From contig KE159530.1 of the NCBI GenBank assembly GCA_000403215.2, forward strand, positions 1 through 64,000: a stretch of 64,000 nt of DNA, read 5' to 3'. This stretch comes from Lachnospiraceae bacterium A4 (lineage in GTDB: Bacteria > Bacillota > Clostridia > Lachnospirales > Lachnospiraceae). The translations under genes were made by a program, and so were the position numbers. The notes below the pieces were generated by a model. That model worked only from the letters and a program-made list of their open reading frames with translations. It did not search any database and was not told the DNA's origin. Within the stretch, counting starts at the first letter, position 1; each line of letters starts with the position of its first letter. Positions 9,701 to 18,298 of the stretch are shown here, in pieces.

Positions 9701-12700
9701 GGATGGAGATAAGATTTCTTCGGAGATTATCGAGGTTACGGTGCTGCCTCTTGCAACAGGTGTCAAAGTGAAGCTGGACGAGGAGGATGTCACAGACAAG
9801 ACAGTAATCTATGACCTAGTGACGAAGAAATTCATCGCTGTTGGGACCAAGAAATTAAAACAGCCTGTCGAGGCACTCAGTGCAGTGATTTCACCAAGCA
9901 ATGCAAGCCAGAAGGTTACATGGTCCTCCAACAATTCCTCTGTGGTTAAATTTGATGACAAGGAAAGCGGCGTTGTGACCGGCAATATCAGCGGCACAGC
10001 CGAGGTGACTGCTCTGACGAAAGACGGAAGCAACAAAGCCGGTAAAACAACGATCAGAACCAAGCGGATTGTACAGTCGTTTGTACTCGAGCCAAAGGAG
10101 GTCGATAAAAATACACCAGTTGTACTAGATTCCCAAGGCAGGGTGCTGTTGACCAGCGGGTGCAGCGTGAGGCTCGTTCCTAAATTTACGCCTACAGATG
10201 TGACTGACGAGGGATTAAAATGGGAGATGAATCCCAAAAACTGTCTTGATATTGATGCGGAGAAGAAGATTATCACAGCGAAGGATGTAAAGAGTGAAAC
10301 CAAAGTGACGCTGAAAGCAACCTCCCTTGACGGCGGCGGCGCTTCCTATGAGATGGAATTTGTGATTATTCCTAAGGTGGAAGCCATCGAAATTTATGAT
10401 ACAAGGGATATGAAGCGTCCTGTCAACGGCAAGACAATCGGCGTAAATCCAGAGGTGGACAGCAAGACATTTATGCTTCGGGTAAAGAATAAGCCGGATT
10501 ATGCATCACAGGTTGTCTTGTGGAAATCTGCAAACACGAAGGTGGCGGCAGTGACAGACCATCAGGACGGAAGCTGTACAGTCACTGTAAATGGATATGG
10601 TAAGACCGATATTATTGCCACGGCAGCAGATGGAAGCGGCGTCACGGCATCGGTTGCAGTCAATGTTTCGTCGCTCGTATCCTCGATTAAGATTACAGGA
10701 AGCAATAAACTTGCCAAGGGCGGAAAAATAAAATTAAAGGCAGAGGTGCTTCCTAAGTCCGCTGAGAATAAAGCGGTTTACTGGGAGTCTGATGACAAAG
10801 CGATCGCCACAGTAGATAAAAATACAGGAGAAGTAACAGGAATCAGCAAAGGTCTGGCGGAGATCACCGCGACCGCAGCAGACGGCGGCGGTGCCTATGG
10901 AACATTTTCAATCAAGGTCACAGATCCAGTAAAAACATTTGACCTGATGATACCGGACGGCAATACGAATCTGGAAGATGACGTGATTGTCACAGACAAA
11001 GTTGTAGGAATTGATCTCGATGCAGGTATGGAGACGTATACATTGGCAGCAAGGATTCTGCCAGAGGAGGCAAGCCATATAGTCGAGTGGAAATCCAGCA
11101 ATGAAAAGATTGCGACTGTCGATGAGAAGGGGACAATCACAGCAAAATCCCTCGGCAGAGCAATCATCACCGCGACCACGACAGACGGCAGCAATAAGAC
11201 CGCAAAGACAACTGTCAATGTGGCAACACTTGTCAGAAATGTCTCGATTACAGGCAGCCATTATGTAGGTGCAGGACAGTCCATTCAGCTGCATGCGGAG
11301 GTGACAGACAAAGATGCGGCAAACAAAAGTGTCACTTGGACAAGCAGTGATAAAAATGCTGTCGTCGTGGACGAGAGCGGTCTGGTGACAGCAATCAGCA
11401 GAACAGGGGAAGCAACAGCAAAGATTACGGCAGAAGCGGCAGACGGAAGCGGCAAATACGCGGAACATATTATATATGTTATGGGAAAAAGCGATAAAAT
11501 CCAGATAACAGAATTTGATGGGCGTTTTGTGGATTCCAGCAAGAAATCGTCAGAGGTTGATATCCGTGATCTGAACAGCGCCCGCAGAGTATCCTTTGTC
11601 GCTGAGCTGGACGGAGGCTCTACCCAACAGGGCGATTACCGCAAAGAGGTGGAGTGGAGTACATCGAATAAGTCCATAGCAGAGGTTGTTTCTGTTCAGA
11701 ACAACTATGACAGCAGTGAGGCATTCATTCAGATCAAAAAAGAAGGAACTGTGACAATCACAGCCAGAACGACAGATGGTTCGAATAGAGAGGACTCATA
11801 CACACTAAAATTAATTGATACCGATCCTGATGTGAAAGTTACCGGACCGAGACAGGTTGCAAACGGTAAGAAGATACAGCTCGCCACAGAAGGGGGCGTG
11901 GCAGTATCATGGTCCTCGTCCGATACATCGCTAGCTACTGTCGATGCGAAAGGGAAGGTGACTGCGAAAAAGAATGTATCAGGGACAGTGACCATCAGGG
12001 CGACATCAACCAAAGGGACTTTAAAGAATGATGATTATTTTATAGAGGTGTGTCCAGCCGTTTCTGGTGTAGATATCTTAGTAAATGGAGAATCCTGCAA
12101 AAACGGAAAGATAGGCATGGATTTGATCAAGGGATATACATTAGATGAGGGTAAGACATGGATTAAGAATCTGACGCTGTATGCATCCGTCCAGGGTGCT
12201 ACATATGATGACCGGGTGACATGGAAATCCAATAAGACAGCCATCGCAGAAGTAGATCAAAACGGCAATGTTGAAATCAAGAAAAACGGTACAGCTGTCA
12301 TCACCGCGACTGCGACAGACGGCAGTGGCAAAAAGGCGAAGGTGACGCTGGTAGTAGCAAAGCAGATTACCAAGATAGAACCAGAGGATGGCATTCAGGA
12401 TGTCTATGTGGGTTATAAAAAATCTGTGCAGTTGAAGCTGGCATACAAACCGCTGGCAGCGACGACGAAAAAGGTTACTTGGGAAAGTGATGATAAAAGT
12501 CTGGTGTCTGTCAATAAAAGTGGAAAGGTTACGGTAAAGAAGCCATTTGGCAGCGGCGATTATGACACAAGTTCAGACAATAATGTGATTGTCAGGGCAA
12601 GGGCAGCAGATGGCGGCACGGCCTTCTGCGAGTTTCGCATTCATTTCGTCGCGCCTGCGACAAAAGTAGAGGTTGTGGAACGGACAGGCGATATTGATAA

Positions 12701-13289
12701 GGGATATGTATCTGTCGTCGGTATTGATATTGACACCAACGATGCCAAAACAAAGCTGAAAGCAACGCTCACAAGCACAAACGCTTATGCCAGCCAGTAC
12801 GGTGTCAGCCAGAAGGTGACGTGGAAATCCAGCAATGCCAGCATCGCGGAGGTCAAGCCAAATGATGATGGAAGCTGTACTGTGATCGGGCATGGCACCG
12901 GGAAAGTGACAGTCACGGCGACAGCCGCAGATGGCAGCAAAAAGACAGGCAAGGTAACAGTATACGTAGGAAAATTGATTCAGAGTATTGGCACAACGAA
13001 GGATATACAGGGCATCACGGACAATGAAGGCAGAGAAGTCATTACGCTGTATGCGAAGAGTATCAAAAATAAAAAGACATTACAGCTCTCAGATAAGCTG
13101 ATTATCAATCCGATTACGGCGACCAATAAGAAGCTGACATACAAGAGCAGCAATTCCAAACTGGTATCCGTCAGCGCTTCTGGGAAGCTCACCGCCAAGA
13201 AGCGGGGCGCGGAGGATGTCATTATAACAGTTACAACCAACGACGGTTCCGGTGTAAAGAAGGAAATCATCGTGCGCGTATTGCAGTAA
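6759..13289 (+). CDS. Giant secreted surface protein: Thr/Glu-rich stalk, GLUG repeats, Listeria-Bacteroides repeat, 14 Big2 domains
   Basis: A 2176-residue exported protein. A signal peptide ends near residue 34 (AHA then AEAE). Residues 36-225 are very acidic and rich in T-E-T repeats. About 341-667 is a run of GLUG-type repeats (GGIAGRNNGVIRNCY-like), which form a beta-helix-like stalk in known adhesins. About 737-808 is one Listeria-Bacteroides repeat (VVYELNGG ... FQGWYTD ... YAKW). From about 811 to the end I count 14 Big2-type immunoglobulin-like domains, each with a W-x-S-S/D-N core and a T-A-x-DGS turn; the second is degenerate. No LPxTG, SLH or other C-terminal anchor is seen, so attachment is unknown. 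I chose the second ATG because GAGGAGG lies just before it and overlaps the first ATG. It is a single-gene unit with its own terminator. An adhesin or matrix role is inferred from architecture. Confidence 0.9.
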   Translation: MQYKGFKRIKRAAAVILSAALIVTELPAAGTAHAAEAEYETQTAVGQDIDPAQPEDSGQPPAGSEHSQPESSVSEAGEREPEIESAETETAAEPSSALTESETGSAVEAETGTQASDSASEGEDEVPNTEITETEIIETENVETETETSEAAETENSTTEAIETETASTETETMATEATETETVGTETTETETTETETSEEITEEETLELEGTEETSVPVPEVDASVHNWKAARDLAVFRVPVPKAYASVQDPVEITPYEYRIENRDQFLGFLSGRSDYDGCTVTLACNVDMKSETAYFGGRFSGIFDGNGYSVQNLKVDQGLFPVLQSGAVVKNLHISNASMTGEYSAGVIAGRNDGTITNCVVTGRLEAGTNMDYTAGIVGINEGTVEECVFSGRITAAAGTEDAEKDIGGIAGRNNGVIRNCYASGSIQTKAAVVAGIVGTNTSREPESIKGCVNYMSVEGAYIVAGIVGINEGEVTDCTNYGSVRQKNHSQEIGEAGGIAAQNKIGTMSDCYNYASVSGEDKNIGGIAATTSGTITRCGNSGSVTGLANVGGVAGLYNGNREYSISECFNQGTVNGNGRTIKSQGIGGILGSTGESYRVPIENCYNTGNIRATKATQYLGGIAGIIYKGSISNCYNAGNVTGEEGSYAAMLVGFFGREEDTSCANCLYVGDEREIAYFREDGGVSDAEMAKTTSDMRSQEALSVLGGGFSSDSGRINEGYPILNWQTEPNYRYLVVYELNGGCSGSAYYELVNSDSTVNEPEPPVKSYAEFQGWYTDAGFNTSYNFSNPVKAPFVLYAKWKNQSVVEDMELIQESLHLIVGEEYTIKVRFTPEKPENAEMVWESSNTSAVTVDEKGTIRAEAAGRATIKGTLKDNSLSKVLEMRVTVTDDETIIHIRRAEDGAELSELDIAVKETVTLEAVTKGFSEDAEIQWGPSQNEYVKITPKQNALSGKPRAVVEGIKPTPSGKPVKVKFTVEDGDKISSEIIEVTVLPLATGVKVKLDEEDVTDKTVIYDLVTKKFIAVGTKKLKQPVEALSAVISPSNASQKVTWSSNNSSVVKFDDKESGVVTGNISGTAEVTALTKDGSNKAGKTTIRTKRIVQSFVLEPKEVDKNTPVVLDSQGRVLLTSGCSVRLVPKFTPTDVTDEGLKWEMNPKNCLDIDAEKKIITAKDVKSETKVTLKATSLDGGGASYEMEFVIIPKVEAIEIYDTRDMKRPVNGKTIGVNPEVDSKTFMLRVKNKPDYASQVVLWKSANTKVAAVTDHQDGSCTVTVNGYGKTDIIATAADGSGVTASVAVNVSSLVSSIKITGSNKLAKGGKIKLKAEVLPKSAENKAVYWESDDKAIATVDKNTGEVTGISKGLAEITATAADGGGAYGTFSIKVTDPVKTFDLMIPDGNTNLEDDVIVTDKVVGIDLDAGMETYTLAARILPEEASHIVEWKSSNEKIATVDEKGTITAKSLGRAIITATTTDGSNKTAKTTVNVATLVRNVSITGSHYVGAGQSIQLHAEVTDKDAANKSVTWTSSDKNAVVVDESGLVTAISRTGEATAKITAEAADGSGKYAEHIIYVMGKSDKIQITEFDGRFVDSSKKSSEVDIRDLNSARRVSFVAELDGGSTQQGDYRKEVEWSTSNKSIAEVVSVQNNYDSSEAFIQIKKEGTVTITARTTDGSNREDSYTLKLIDTDPDVKVTGPRQVANGKKIQLATEGGVAVSWSSSDTSLATVDAKGKVTAKKNVSGTVTIRATSTKGTLKNDDYFIEVCPAVSGVDILVNGESCKNGKIGMDLIKGYTLDEGKTWIKNLTLYASVQGATYDDRVTWKSNKTAIAEVDQNGNVEIKKNGTAVITATATDGSGKKAKVTLVVAKQITKIEPEDGIQDVYVGYKKSVQLKLAYKPLAATTKKVTWESDDKSLVSVNKSGKVTVKKPFGSGDYDTSSDNNVIVRARAADGGTAFCEFRIHFVAPATKVEVVERTGDIDKGYVSVVGIDIDTNDAKTKLKATLTSTNAYASQYGVSQKVTWKSSNASIAEVKPNDDGSCTVIGHGTGKVTVTATAADGSKKTGKVTVYVGKLIQSIGTTKDIQGITDNEGREVITLYAKSIKNKKTLQLSDKLIINPITATNKKLTYKSSNSKLVSVSASGKLTAKKRGAEDVIITVTTNDGSGVKKEIIVRVLQ
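7140..7370 (+). repeat. Short tandem coding repeat (Thr-Glu units)
   Basis: Within the giant surface protein gene a block of near-identical 12- to 15-base units built on GAGACAGAAACT encodes repeated T-E-T motifs. Such DNA can change unit number by slippage, so the length of this stalk may vary between strains. The units are imperfect, which should make slippage slower than in a perfect array. Confidence 0.7.
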
Positions 13290-13294
13290 AATGA

Positions 13295-13335
13295 AAAAAT
13301 AGCGTATTCCAATCAATGGAATACGCTATTTTTTT
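13295..13335 (+). terminator. Rho-independent terminator of the giant surface protein gene
   Basis: A 17-base-pair stem (left arm 13295-13311, right arm 13317-13333, five-base loop) is flanked by A-runs and ends in a run of T. It begins six bases after the stop codon. It isolates the surface protein from the asnB operon. Confidence 0.92.
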
Positions 13336-13402
13336 CTACACATACTAGGAAATGACAGGAAATTATGATATTATCTGTAAAGAAATAATATAAAATAGAA
13401 CG

Positions 13403-13429
13403 GTGTCATAATCTGCGAGGTTATGACAC
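13403..13429 (+). promoter_or_regulatory. Inverted repeat in the asnB leader
   Basis: Perfect 9-base arms (GTGTCATAA at 13403-13411 and TTATGACAC at 13421-13429) surround a 9-base spacer, 46 bases before the asnB start. There is no T-run after it, so it is not a terminator. It could be a dyad operator or an RNA stem-loop. An AT-rich stretch with a TATAAA-like element lies just upstream (near 13390), but no convincing -35 is seen. Confidence 0.45.
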
Positions 13430-13475
13430 TATGATGAATCATGATAATTATTATAGAAGAAACGAGGTTAAATAT

Positions 13476-15377
13476 ATGTGTGGAATAGCAGGTTTTTGCA
13501 GCCAGCCAGCAAACTGGAGGGAAAACATCGAAAAGATGAACCAGCGTATGCGCCACAGGGGACCCAATGCCGGAGGAAGCTGGGCAAATGAGGACGCCAC
13601 CGTCGTACTTGGGCACCGCAGGCTCTCGATTGTGGATTTGTCAGAGACAGGGGCACAGCCGATGCAGTCGGCATCGGGCAGATTTGTGTGCGTGTTTAAC
13701 GGTGAGATTTACAATTACAAAAGGCTGCGGGACAAACTGTTGAAGGAGAAAAAGGTGGCTGCTTTCCGGGGCACGTCTGATACGGAGGTGCTGCTTGAGG
13801 CGGTTGAGGCATACGGCGTGGCAGAGACAATCAAACACTGCAAGGGAATGTTTGCGATTGCCCTGTATGACAGGCAGACAGGGAAGCTTACGCTGATTCG
13901 GGACCGCATCGGGGAAAAGCCGCTGTATTACGGCTATGTAAATGGGCATTTTGTGTTTGCCTCAGATCTTGGCAGTATCCGCGTGCTACATGATTTTAAC
14001 AATGCGATTGACACAAAGGTGCTGCAATTGTATTTTATACATGGATATATTCCGGCGCCGTACTCAATTTATCAGAATATCTATAAATTAGATGCAGGCT
14101 GTATGCTGGAACTCGACGCGCCCTATCAGGAACCAAAAGTCCAGACATACTGGTCTGTGCGCGAGGCGGCAAGATACGGTCAGGCACACCCGTTTCAGGG
14201 CAGCAGGCAGGAGGCGGCGGACGAGCTGGAGAGGCTCTTAAAAAATTCCATCAGGGAACAGATGGCGGCAGATGTGCCAGTCGGCGCGTTCTTGTCGGCA
14301 GGGATTGACAGCAGTACGGTCGTGGCGCTGATGCAGGCACAGTCGGCGCGCAAGGTCAAGAGCTTTACGATAGGTATGGAGGACAAAGAATACAACGAGG
14401 CAGTCTATGCCAAGGAAATCGCGCAGCACCTCGGCACAGAGCACACGGAGCTTTACATCACAGCAAAAGATGCCAAGGCAGTGATTCCCAAGCTGTCGTG
14501 GATATACGGGGAACCGTTTGCCGATTCCTCACAGATTCCGACCTATCTTGTGAGCAAAATGACAAGGGAGCATGTGACGGTATCCCTGAGCGGCGACGGC
14601 GGGGACGAGCTTTTTTGCGGATATACGACCTACTCCTCCATCAATCGGATCTGGTCTAAAATGAAAGCTTATCCTTATGGCATACGGAAGTTTGCAAGCC
14701 GCCTTCTGGTCGGCAGCCCGCTGATTCGAAACCAGCAGATGTTACAGACAAAGGCGTATCTTCTGGGGGCGAAAAGCCCCGAACATCTGTATGAGCTCTC
14801 CAATGCGCAGGAGGCGTCGAACTTAAAGATTGCGCTTGAACAGTCCGTACACCCCTACAAGCACAACAGTTTTCCTTACGGCACACTTAGGGACACGCAG
14901 AGCAGCATCATGCTGATGGACATGGAGGTCTATCATCCAGACGACATTCTGGTCAAGGTGGACCGCGCCGCTATGGCGGTATCGCTCGAGACGCGGGTGC
15001 CAATGCTGGACAAGGACGTTGTCGAGTTTGCATGGACGGTGCCGATGGACTACAAAAAGCAGGGCGACGAGGGCAAGCTGGTACTGAAAGATGTGCTGTA
15101 CCGCTATGTGCCCAAAAGCATGATGGACCGTCCTAAAAAGGGATTTTCGATTCCCATTACACAGTGGCTGCGGGAGCCGGAGCTGCGGGAATGGGCAGAG
15201 GCTTTGCTGGACCGTGAATTGATACGGCGTCAGGGAATCCTGAACGCGGATGAGGTGCACAGAATCTGGCGGGACTTTATCGACAAGGGTAACTGGCGTA
15301 TCCAGATCTGGTACATGTTAATGTTCCAGTCGTGGATGCAGGAGAATGAACGTGACAATATATGTTCAATAAAATGA
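13476..15377 (+). CDS. asnB: Asparagine synthase (glutamine-hydrolysing) family protein
   Basis: A 633-residue AsnB-type enzyme. The N-terminal glutaminase domain starts MCGIAGF with Cys2 as nucleophile after Met removal, and shows RRLSIVD (48-54), FNGEIYN (74-80) and SDTE near 101-104. The synthetase domain has the pyrophosphate loop as SAGIDSS (274-280) and a second SGDGGDE block. The family makes asparagine from aspartate, ATP and glutamine, but members in cell-envelope loci amidate sugars or peptidoglycan instead. I chose the ATG giving Cys2; GAGG lies eight bases upstream, and the longer frame would destroy the nucleophile position. It is followed after 14 bases by the UbiA gene, so a role in the glycan pathway is possible, while plain asparagine synthesis is not excluded. 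Confidence 0.92.
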   Translation: MCGIAGFCSQPANWRENIEKMNQRMRHRGPNAGGSWANEDATVVLGHRRLSIVDLSETGAQPMQSASGRFVCVFNGEIYNYKRLRDKLLKEKKVAAFRGTSDTEVLLEAVEAYGVAETIKHCKGMFAIALYDRQTGKLTLIRDRIGEKPLYYGYVNGHFVFASDLGSIRVLHDFNNAIDTKVLQLYFIHGYIPAPYSIYQNIYKLDAGCMLELDAPYQEPKVQTYWSVREAARYGQAHPFQGSRQEAADELERLLKNSIREQMAADVPVGAFLSAGIDSSTVVALMQAQSARKVKSFTIGMEDKEYNEAVYAKEIAQHLGTEHTELYITAKDAKAVIPKLSWIYGEPFADSSQIPTYLVSKMTREHVTVSLSGDGGDELFCGYTTYSSINRIWSKMKAYPYGIRKFASRLLVGSPLIRNQQMLQTKAYLLGAKSPEHLYELSNAQEASNLKIALEQSVHPYKHNSFPYGTLRDTQSSIMLMDMEVYHPDDILVKVDRAAMAVSLETRVPMLDKDVVEFAWTVPMDYKKQGDEGKLVLKDVLYRYVPKSMMDRPKKGFSIPITQWLREPELREWAEALLDRELIRRQGILNADEVHRIWRDFIDKGNWRIQIWYMLMFQSWMQENERDNICSIK

Positions 15378-15391
15378 CATGGAGGGATAAA

Positions 15392-16348
15392 ATGAACCAG
15401 CAAAACACAGCGCCAATCGGCGCATATATCAAAATCGCAAGACCCGACCACTGGGTTAAGAACGTATTTATCATGCCGGGACTTGTTCTCGCGTTGATAC
15501 TCATCAATACGCCCGACAATTGGGGCAGCTTTCTTGTCAAACTTGGGGCAGGATTTTTTGCCACCTGTTTGATCGCATCGGCAAACTATGTCATCAATGA
15601 ATGGCTGGACGCGGAGTTTGACCAGTACCACCCCACCAAGAAAAACAGACCTGTCGTCAGCCAGAATATGAAGTTTTCCCTTGTCATGGCAGAGTATGCA
15701 GCGTGCATCGTACTGGGACTTGGGTTGTCTATTGTAGTCAATATCCCGTTTTTATTGACGGAGCTCTGGCTGCTGGCCATGGGTGTCCTGTACAATGTCA
15801 AGCCAGTACGGACAAAGGATATCGTGTATCTCGACGTCTTGTCGGAATCCATCAACAACATGATCCGTCTGTTGCTTGGCTGGTTTATTGTGTGTGAAGA
15901 TGTGTATCCGCCGTCTAGTATCCTAGTCGGTTATTGGATGGCAGGCGCATTTTTGATGGCGGTCAAGCGCTATGCAGAGTACCGCATGATTAACAATCCA
16001 AGCCTTGCAGGGTCTTACCGCAAGTCTTTTGCAAAGTACACAGAGGCGACACTTTTGTGCTCGTCGTTCTTCTACGCGCTGTGTGCAACCTTTTTGATTG
16101 GCATTTTCTTATTAAAATACAGAATTGAGTATATTGCGGCGATTCCAGTGCTGTTTTTGCTGTTTTGCTACTATCTCTACATAGCGCACAAGCCAGACTC
16201 GGCAGCGCAGAAGCCGGAGAAACTGTTTCGGGAGAAAAAACTGATGGTTCTGGTAGGTATCCTTGTGGTGCTGTTTGCGGTGCTGACCGTAACAGACATC
16301 CCAATCATGAAGATGTGGGAGACGGCATTCTTTATCCCGACACGCTAA
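15392..16348 (+). CDS. UbiA-family prenyltransferase (polyprenyl-phosphate phosphoribosyltransferase-like)
   Basis: A 318-residue integral membrane protein with about eight or nine helices. The first catalytic motif is N69-x3-D73-x3-D77 (NEWLDAEFD), the Mg-binding motif of the UbiA superfamily. The opening IKIARPDHWVKNVFIMPG and the following NRPVVS segment match the decaprenyl-phosphate phosphoribosyltransferase branch (Rv3806c-like), which joins PRPP to polyprenyl phosphate in the membrane. GGAGGG six bases before the chosen ATG fixes the start; a longer frame overlapping asnB lacks a ribosome site. A HAD phosphatase gene follows 24 bases after its stop, as expected for removing the 5-phosphate. 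The pair would yield polyprenyl-phosphoribose for GT-C enzymes. No DprE1/DprE2-type epimerase is in the window. The pentose product is inference from family. Confidence 0.82.
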   Translation: MNQQNTAPIGAYIKIARPDHWVKNVFIMPGLVLALILINTPDNWGSFLVKLGAGFFATCLIASANYVINEWLDAEFDQYHPTKKNRPVVSQNMKFSLVMAEYAACIVLGLGLSIVVNIPFLLTELWLLAMGVLYNVKPVRTKDIVYLDVLSESINNMIRLLLGWFIVCEDVYPPSSILVGYWMAGAFLMAVKRYAEYRMINNPSLAGSYRKSFAKYTEATLLCSSFFYALCATFLIGIFLLKYRIEYIAAIPVLFLLFCYYLYIAHKPDSAAQKPEKLFREKKLMVLVGILVVLFAVLTVTDIPIMKMWETAFFIPTR

Positions 16349-16372
16349 CAGAGTAACGGAAAGCAGGTGTAT

Positions 16373-17065
16373 ATGAAACAGAGCAGTATGAGAAAAAAAA
16401 GCCTGTATGAGTATCAGGTGGTGATTTTTGACCTGGATGGGACGCTGTATTTTCAAAGACCGTTCCGCCTGCGCATGATACGGTTTCTTGCGCATCGGCT
16501 CCTGACGCAGCCAAGCTGTATCAAGGACTTTTTGATCATCAGAAAATACCGGAGTGTGCGTGAGCACTGGGACGTGTGCGGGAAGCAATGCGCCGGGAAG
16601 CCCCAGTACAGCGCCCTTGGGCTGGACGACAGGCAGTACCAGTATGTTGCAGAACAGATGAAAACAGATCGCACCCGGGTAGAGAAAGTGATTGCACAGT
16701 ATATGCTGGAGAAGCCGCTTGCATTGCTGCCGGCATACAAAGACGAGGTGCTGGCAAAAGCAATCGACACGCTGCACAGGCAGCAGAAAACGGTGGTGGT
16801 CTACTCGGATTATCCTGTAGAAAAGAAATTAAAGGCGCTTGGCATCCGCGCGGACCGCTGTTATACTTCAGCCGATGCGCGCATCGGTACCATGAAGCCA
16901 GACCCCAAAGGCATCGCAGTGATTCTTGCGGACACAGGCTGCGCAGCATCGGAGGCGCTGATGGTCGGCGACCGCTATGAGAAGGACGGGCTCGCCGCCA
17001 GCGGCAATGGTGTGGATTATCTGATCGTCGGCAAGACGAAAAAGGACAGGGCGCTGGTCTGTTAA
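16373..17065 (+). CDS. HAD-family phosphatase
   Basis: A 230-residue soluble HAD hydrolase. Motif I is VVIFDLDGTLY with nucleophile Asp20 and acid/base Asp22, the Lys motif lies in GTMKPDPKG, and motif IV is GDRYEKDG. The long helical cap between motif I and the Lys motif places it in the phosphoglycolate phosphatase-like group. In some bacteria a HAD domain is fused to the UbiA-type polyprenyl phosphoribosyltransferase, so this neighbour of the UbiA gene is a good candidate for the dephosphorylation step that follows it. A GTG six bases upstream is an alternative start; I favour the ATG because AGG lies five bases before it. Its stop codon overlaps the end of the convergent acyltransferase gene. 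Confidence 0.82.
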   Translation: MKQSSMRKKSLYEYQVVIFDLDGTLYFQRPFRLRMIRFLAHRLLTQPSCIKDFLIIRKYRSVREHWDVCGKQCAGKPQYSALGLDDRQYQYVAEQMKTDRTRVEKVIAQYMLEKPLALLPAYKDEVLAKAIDTLHRQQKTVVVYSDYPVEKKLKALGIRADRCYTSADARIGTMKPDPKGIAVILADTGCAASEALMVGDRYEKDGLAASGNGVDYLIVGKTKKDRALVC

Positions 17066-18195
17066 TGCCGGAGTCTGCGGTCTGTCCATGTGAGCAGCTT
17101 TTCAACATAGAGCCCCATCACAAACACAGTAAAGACAGACGGTATAAGCAGCAGCCCATAGAGCAGCAAATCCTTGTAGGTGCCGTTATTTTCTGTGAGA
17201 AAATGATTCAGCGCCCTCATGCCATACCAGCAGACGAGCGGATGGGCAAGATACATTCCATAAGAGTTTCTGCCGCACTGCGCCAGAAAATTCGTGAGCG
17301 GATTTGCGTGCTGTCTTTTCCCGCGCAGCGTTTTCTGGCGCGTCTCAATATACAGGAATGACACGGCAAGCCAGTATGCGGACAGCCCGGCAAGCGATGG
17401 CAGCAAGGCGTAGACTGTCCTGGAAACCGGATGCAGAAACCAGTAGACACTAAAACCAGTTGTCACAATAAAACACAGCACAGAGAGCGCGAGGGGAAAG
17501 CGGGCACTTTTCTGAAAAAACAGCACGATGCCGAGGCTGAAACAGGGCAGGTGGTTCGTGAAAAAGAAATACAAAAAGGTATTGTTACCGAGATACAGCT
17601 TCTGGCCTGACAAGTCCGCAATCCAGTCAAGCAAAAATACGTTCAGCACGAGCAGCAGGACAGGCAGCGCAGCCATACAGAGCGGATGGAGGCGGCGCAG
17701 CCTGCGGGCAAGCCCATACAGAAACGGAAATGCCAGATATAATAAAAAGGCAGTCCCGATATACCAGCCGCCGGGAAAGACAGAGTTGATATAGTCAGGA
17801 AAGAGTCCGTGCAGAAAGAATACATTGGTGAGAATGCCGGGCAGCGTACGGTTCATGATAAATCCGGCAGGGAAGTTCAGCACATGGATCAACAGTATAT
17901 TCAGGCTGAAATGGATTATCATAAAAAACAGGAAGCCCGGTGCGAGCCTCAGATAACGGCGCAGCACAAAGCGCGCATATTTTGGGGCGCGGCGGGGTTC
18001 TGACAGATGCTCCCATGCGTAGCAGAGGGAAAATCCCGACACAAAGAAGAAAAGCTGGCATCCCATCTGGCCATAGTTTATCAGCGGGCGCAGTCCGGAC
18101 ATGTCCTGCATGAGAAAGTGCCGGTTGTGGACGATGATGATCATGATGATGCCAATGCCTTTTATAATATCCATGGATTTTAATTTTTGATTCAT
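17062..18195 (-). CDS. Membrane acyltransferase (Acyltransferase_3 family)
   Basis: A 377-residue integral membrane protein with about ten helices. The N-terminal block KSMDIIKGIGIIMIIIVHNRH has the family histidine in the first helix, followed by the QLFFFVSGFSLCYAW segment; both are typical of OafA/YrhL-type O-acyltransferases, which acylate surface sugars or peptidoglycan. A perfect AGGAGG before the ATG fixes the start; the longer frame has no ribosome site. It is the only minus-strand gene in the right three quarters of the window. It converges on the HAD gene with a four-base overlap and no terminator between them, so antisense transcription is likely. Acyl group and target are unknown. 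Confidence 0.87.
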   Translation of the reverse strand: MNQKLKSMDIIKGIGIIMIIIVHNRHFLMQDMSGLRPLINYGQMGCQLFFFVSGFSLCYAWEHLSEPRRAPKYARFVLRRYLRLAPGFLFFMIIHFSLNILLIHVLNFPAGFIMNRTLPGILTNVFFLHGLFPDYINSVFPGGWYIGTAFLLYLAFPFLYGLARRLRRLHPLCMAALPVLLLVLNVFLLDWIADLSGQKLYLGNNTFLYFFFTNHLPCFSLGIVLFFQKSARFPLALSVLCFIVTTGFSVYWFLHPVSRTVYALLPSLAGLSAYWLAVSFLYIETRQKTLRGKRQHANPLTNFLAQCGRNSYGMYLAHPLVCWYGMRALNHFLTENNGTYKDLLLYGLLLIPSVFTVFVMGLYVEKLLTWTDRRLRH

Positions 18196-18219
18196 AACGG
18201 CCTCCTTCTGTTTTGGATT

Positions 18220-18228
18220 ATTATACCA
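18220..18228 (-). promoter_or_regulatory. Candidate extended -10 promoter of the acyltransferase gene
   Basis: On the minus strand TGG directly precedes a perfect TATAAT (18220-18225), an extended -10 element, 25 bases before the acyltransferase ATG. No -35 hexamer is recognisable at the usual distance, which extended -10 promoters can tolerate. Confidence 0.45.
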
Positions 18229-18298
18229 GATTTTATCAGAGAAGGGGTAAAATATGAAATGAAAATCCAAATTCGTTGAAAATTCATTAGAAAATACT

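Noticed and set aside
9206-9799. Reverse-strand frames over the Big2 region
   Set aside because: They come from the repeated Big2 codon pattern read backwards and carry no start signal.
9190-13289. Possible repeat array such as CRISPR
   Set aside because: The periodic pattern is in-frame protein repeats of variable length, without fixed repeats and spacers.
14295-14315. SAGIDSS in AsnB as an inactivating change
   Set aside because: The SGG to SAG variation keeps the key Ser and Asp residues, so activity loss is not supported.
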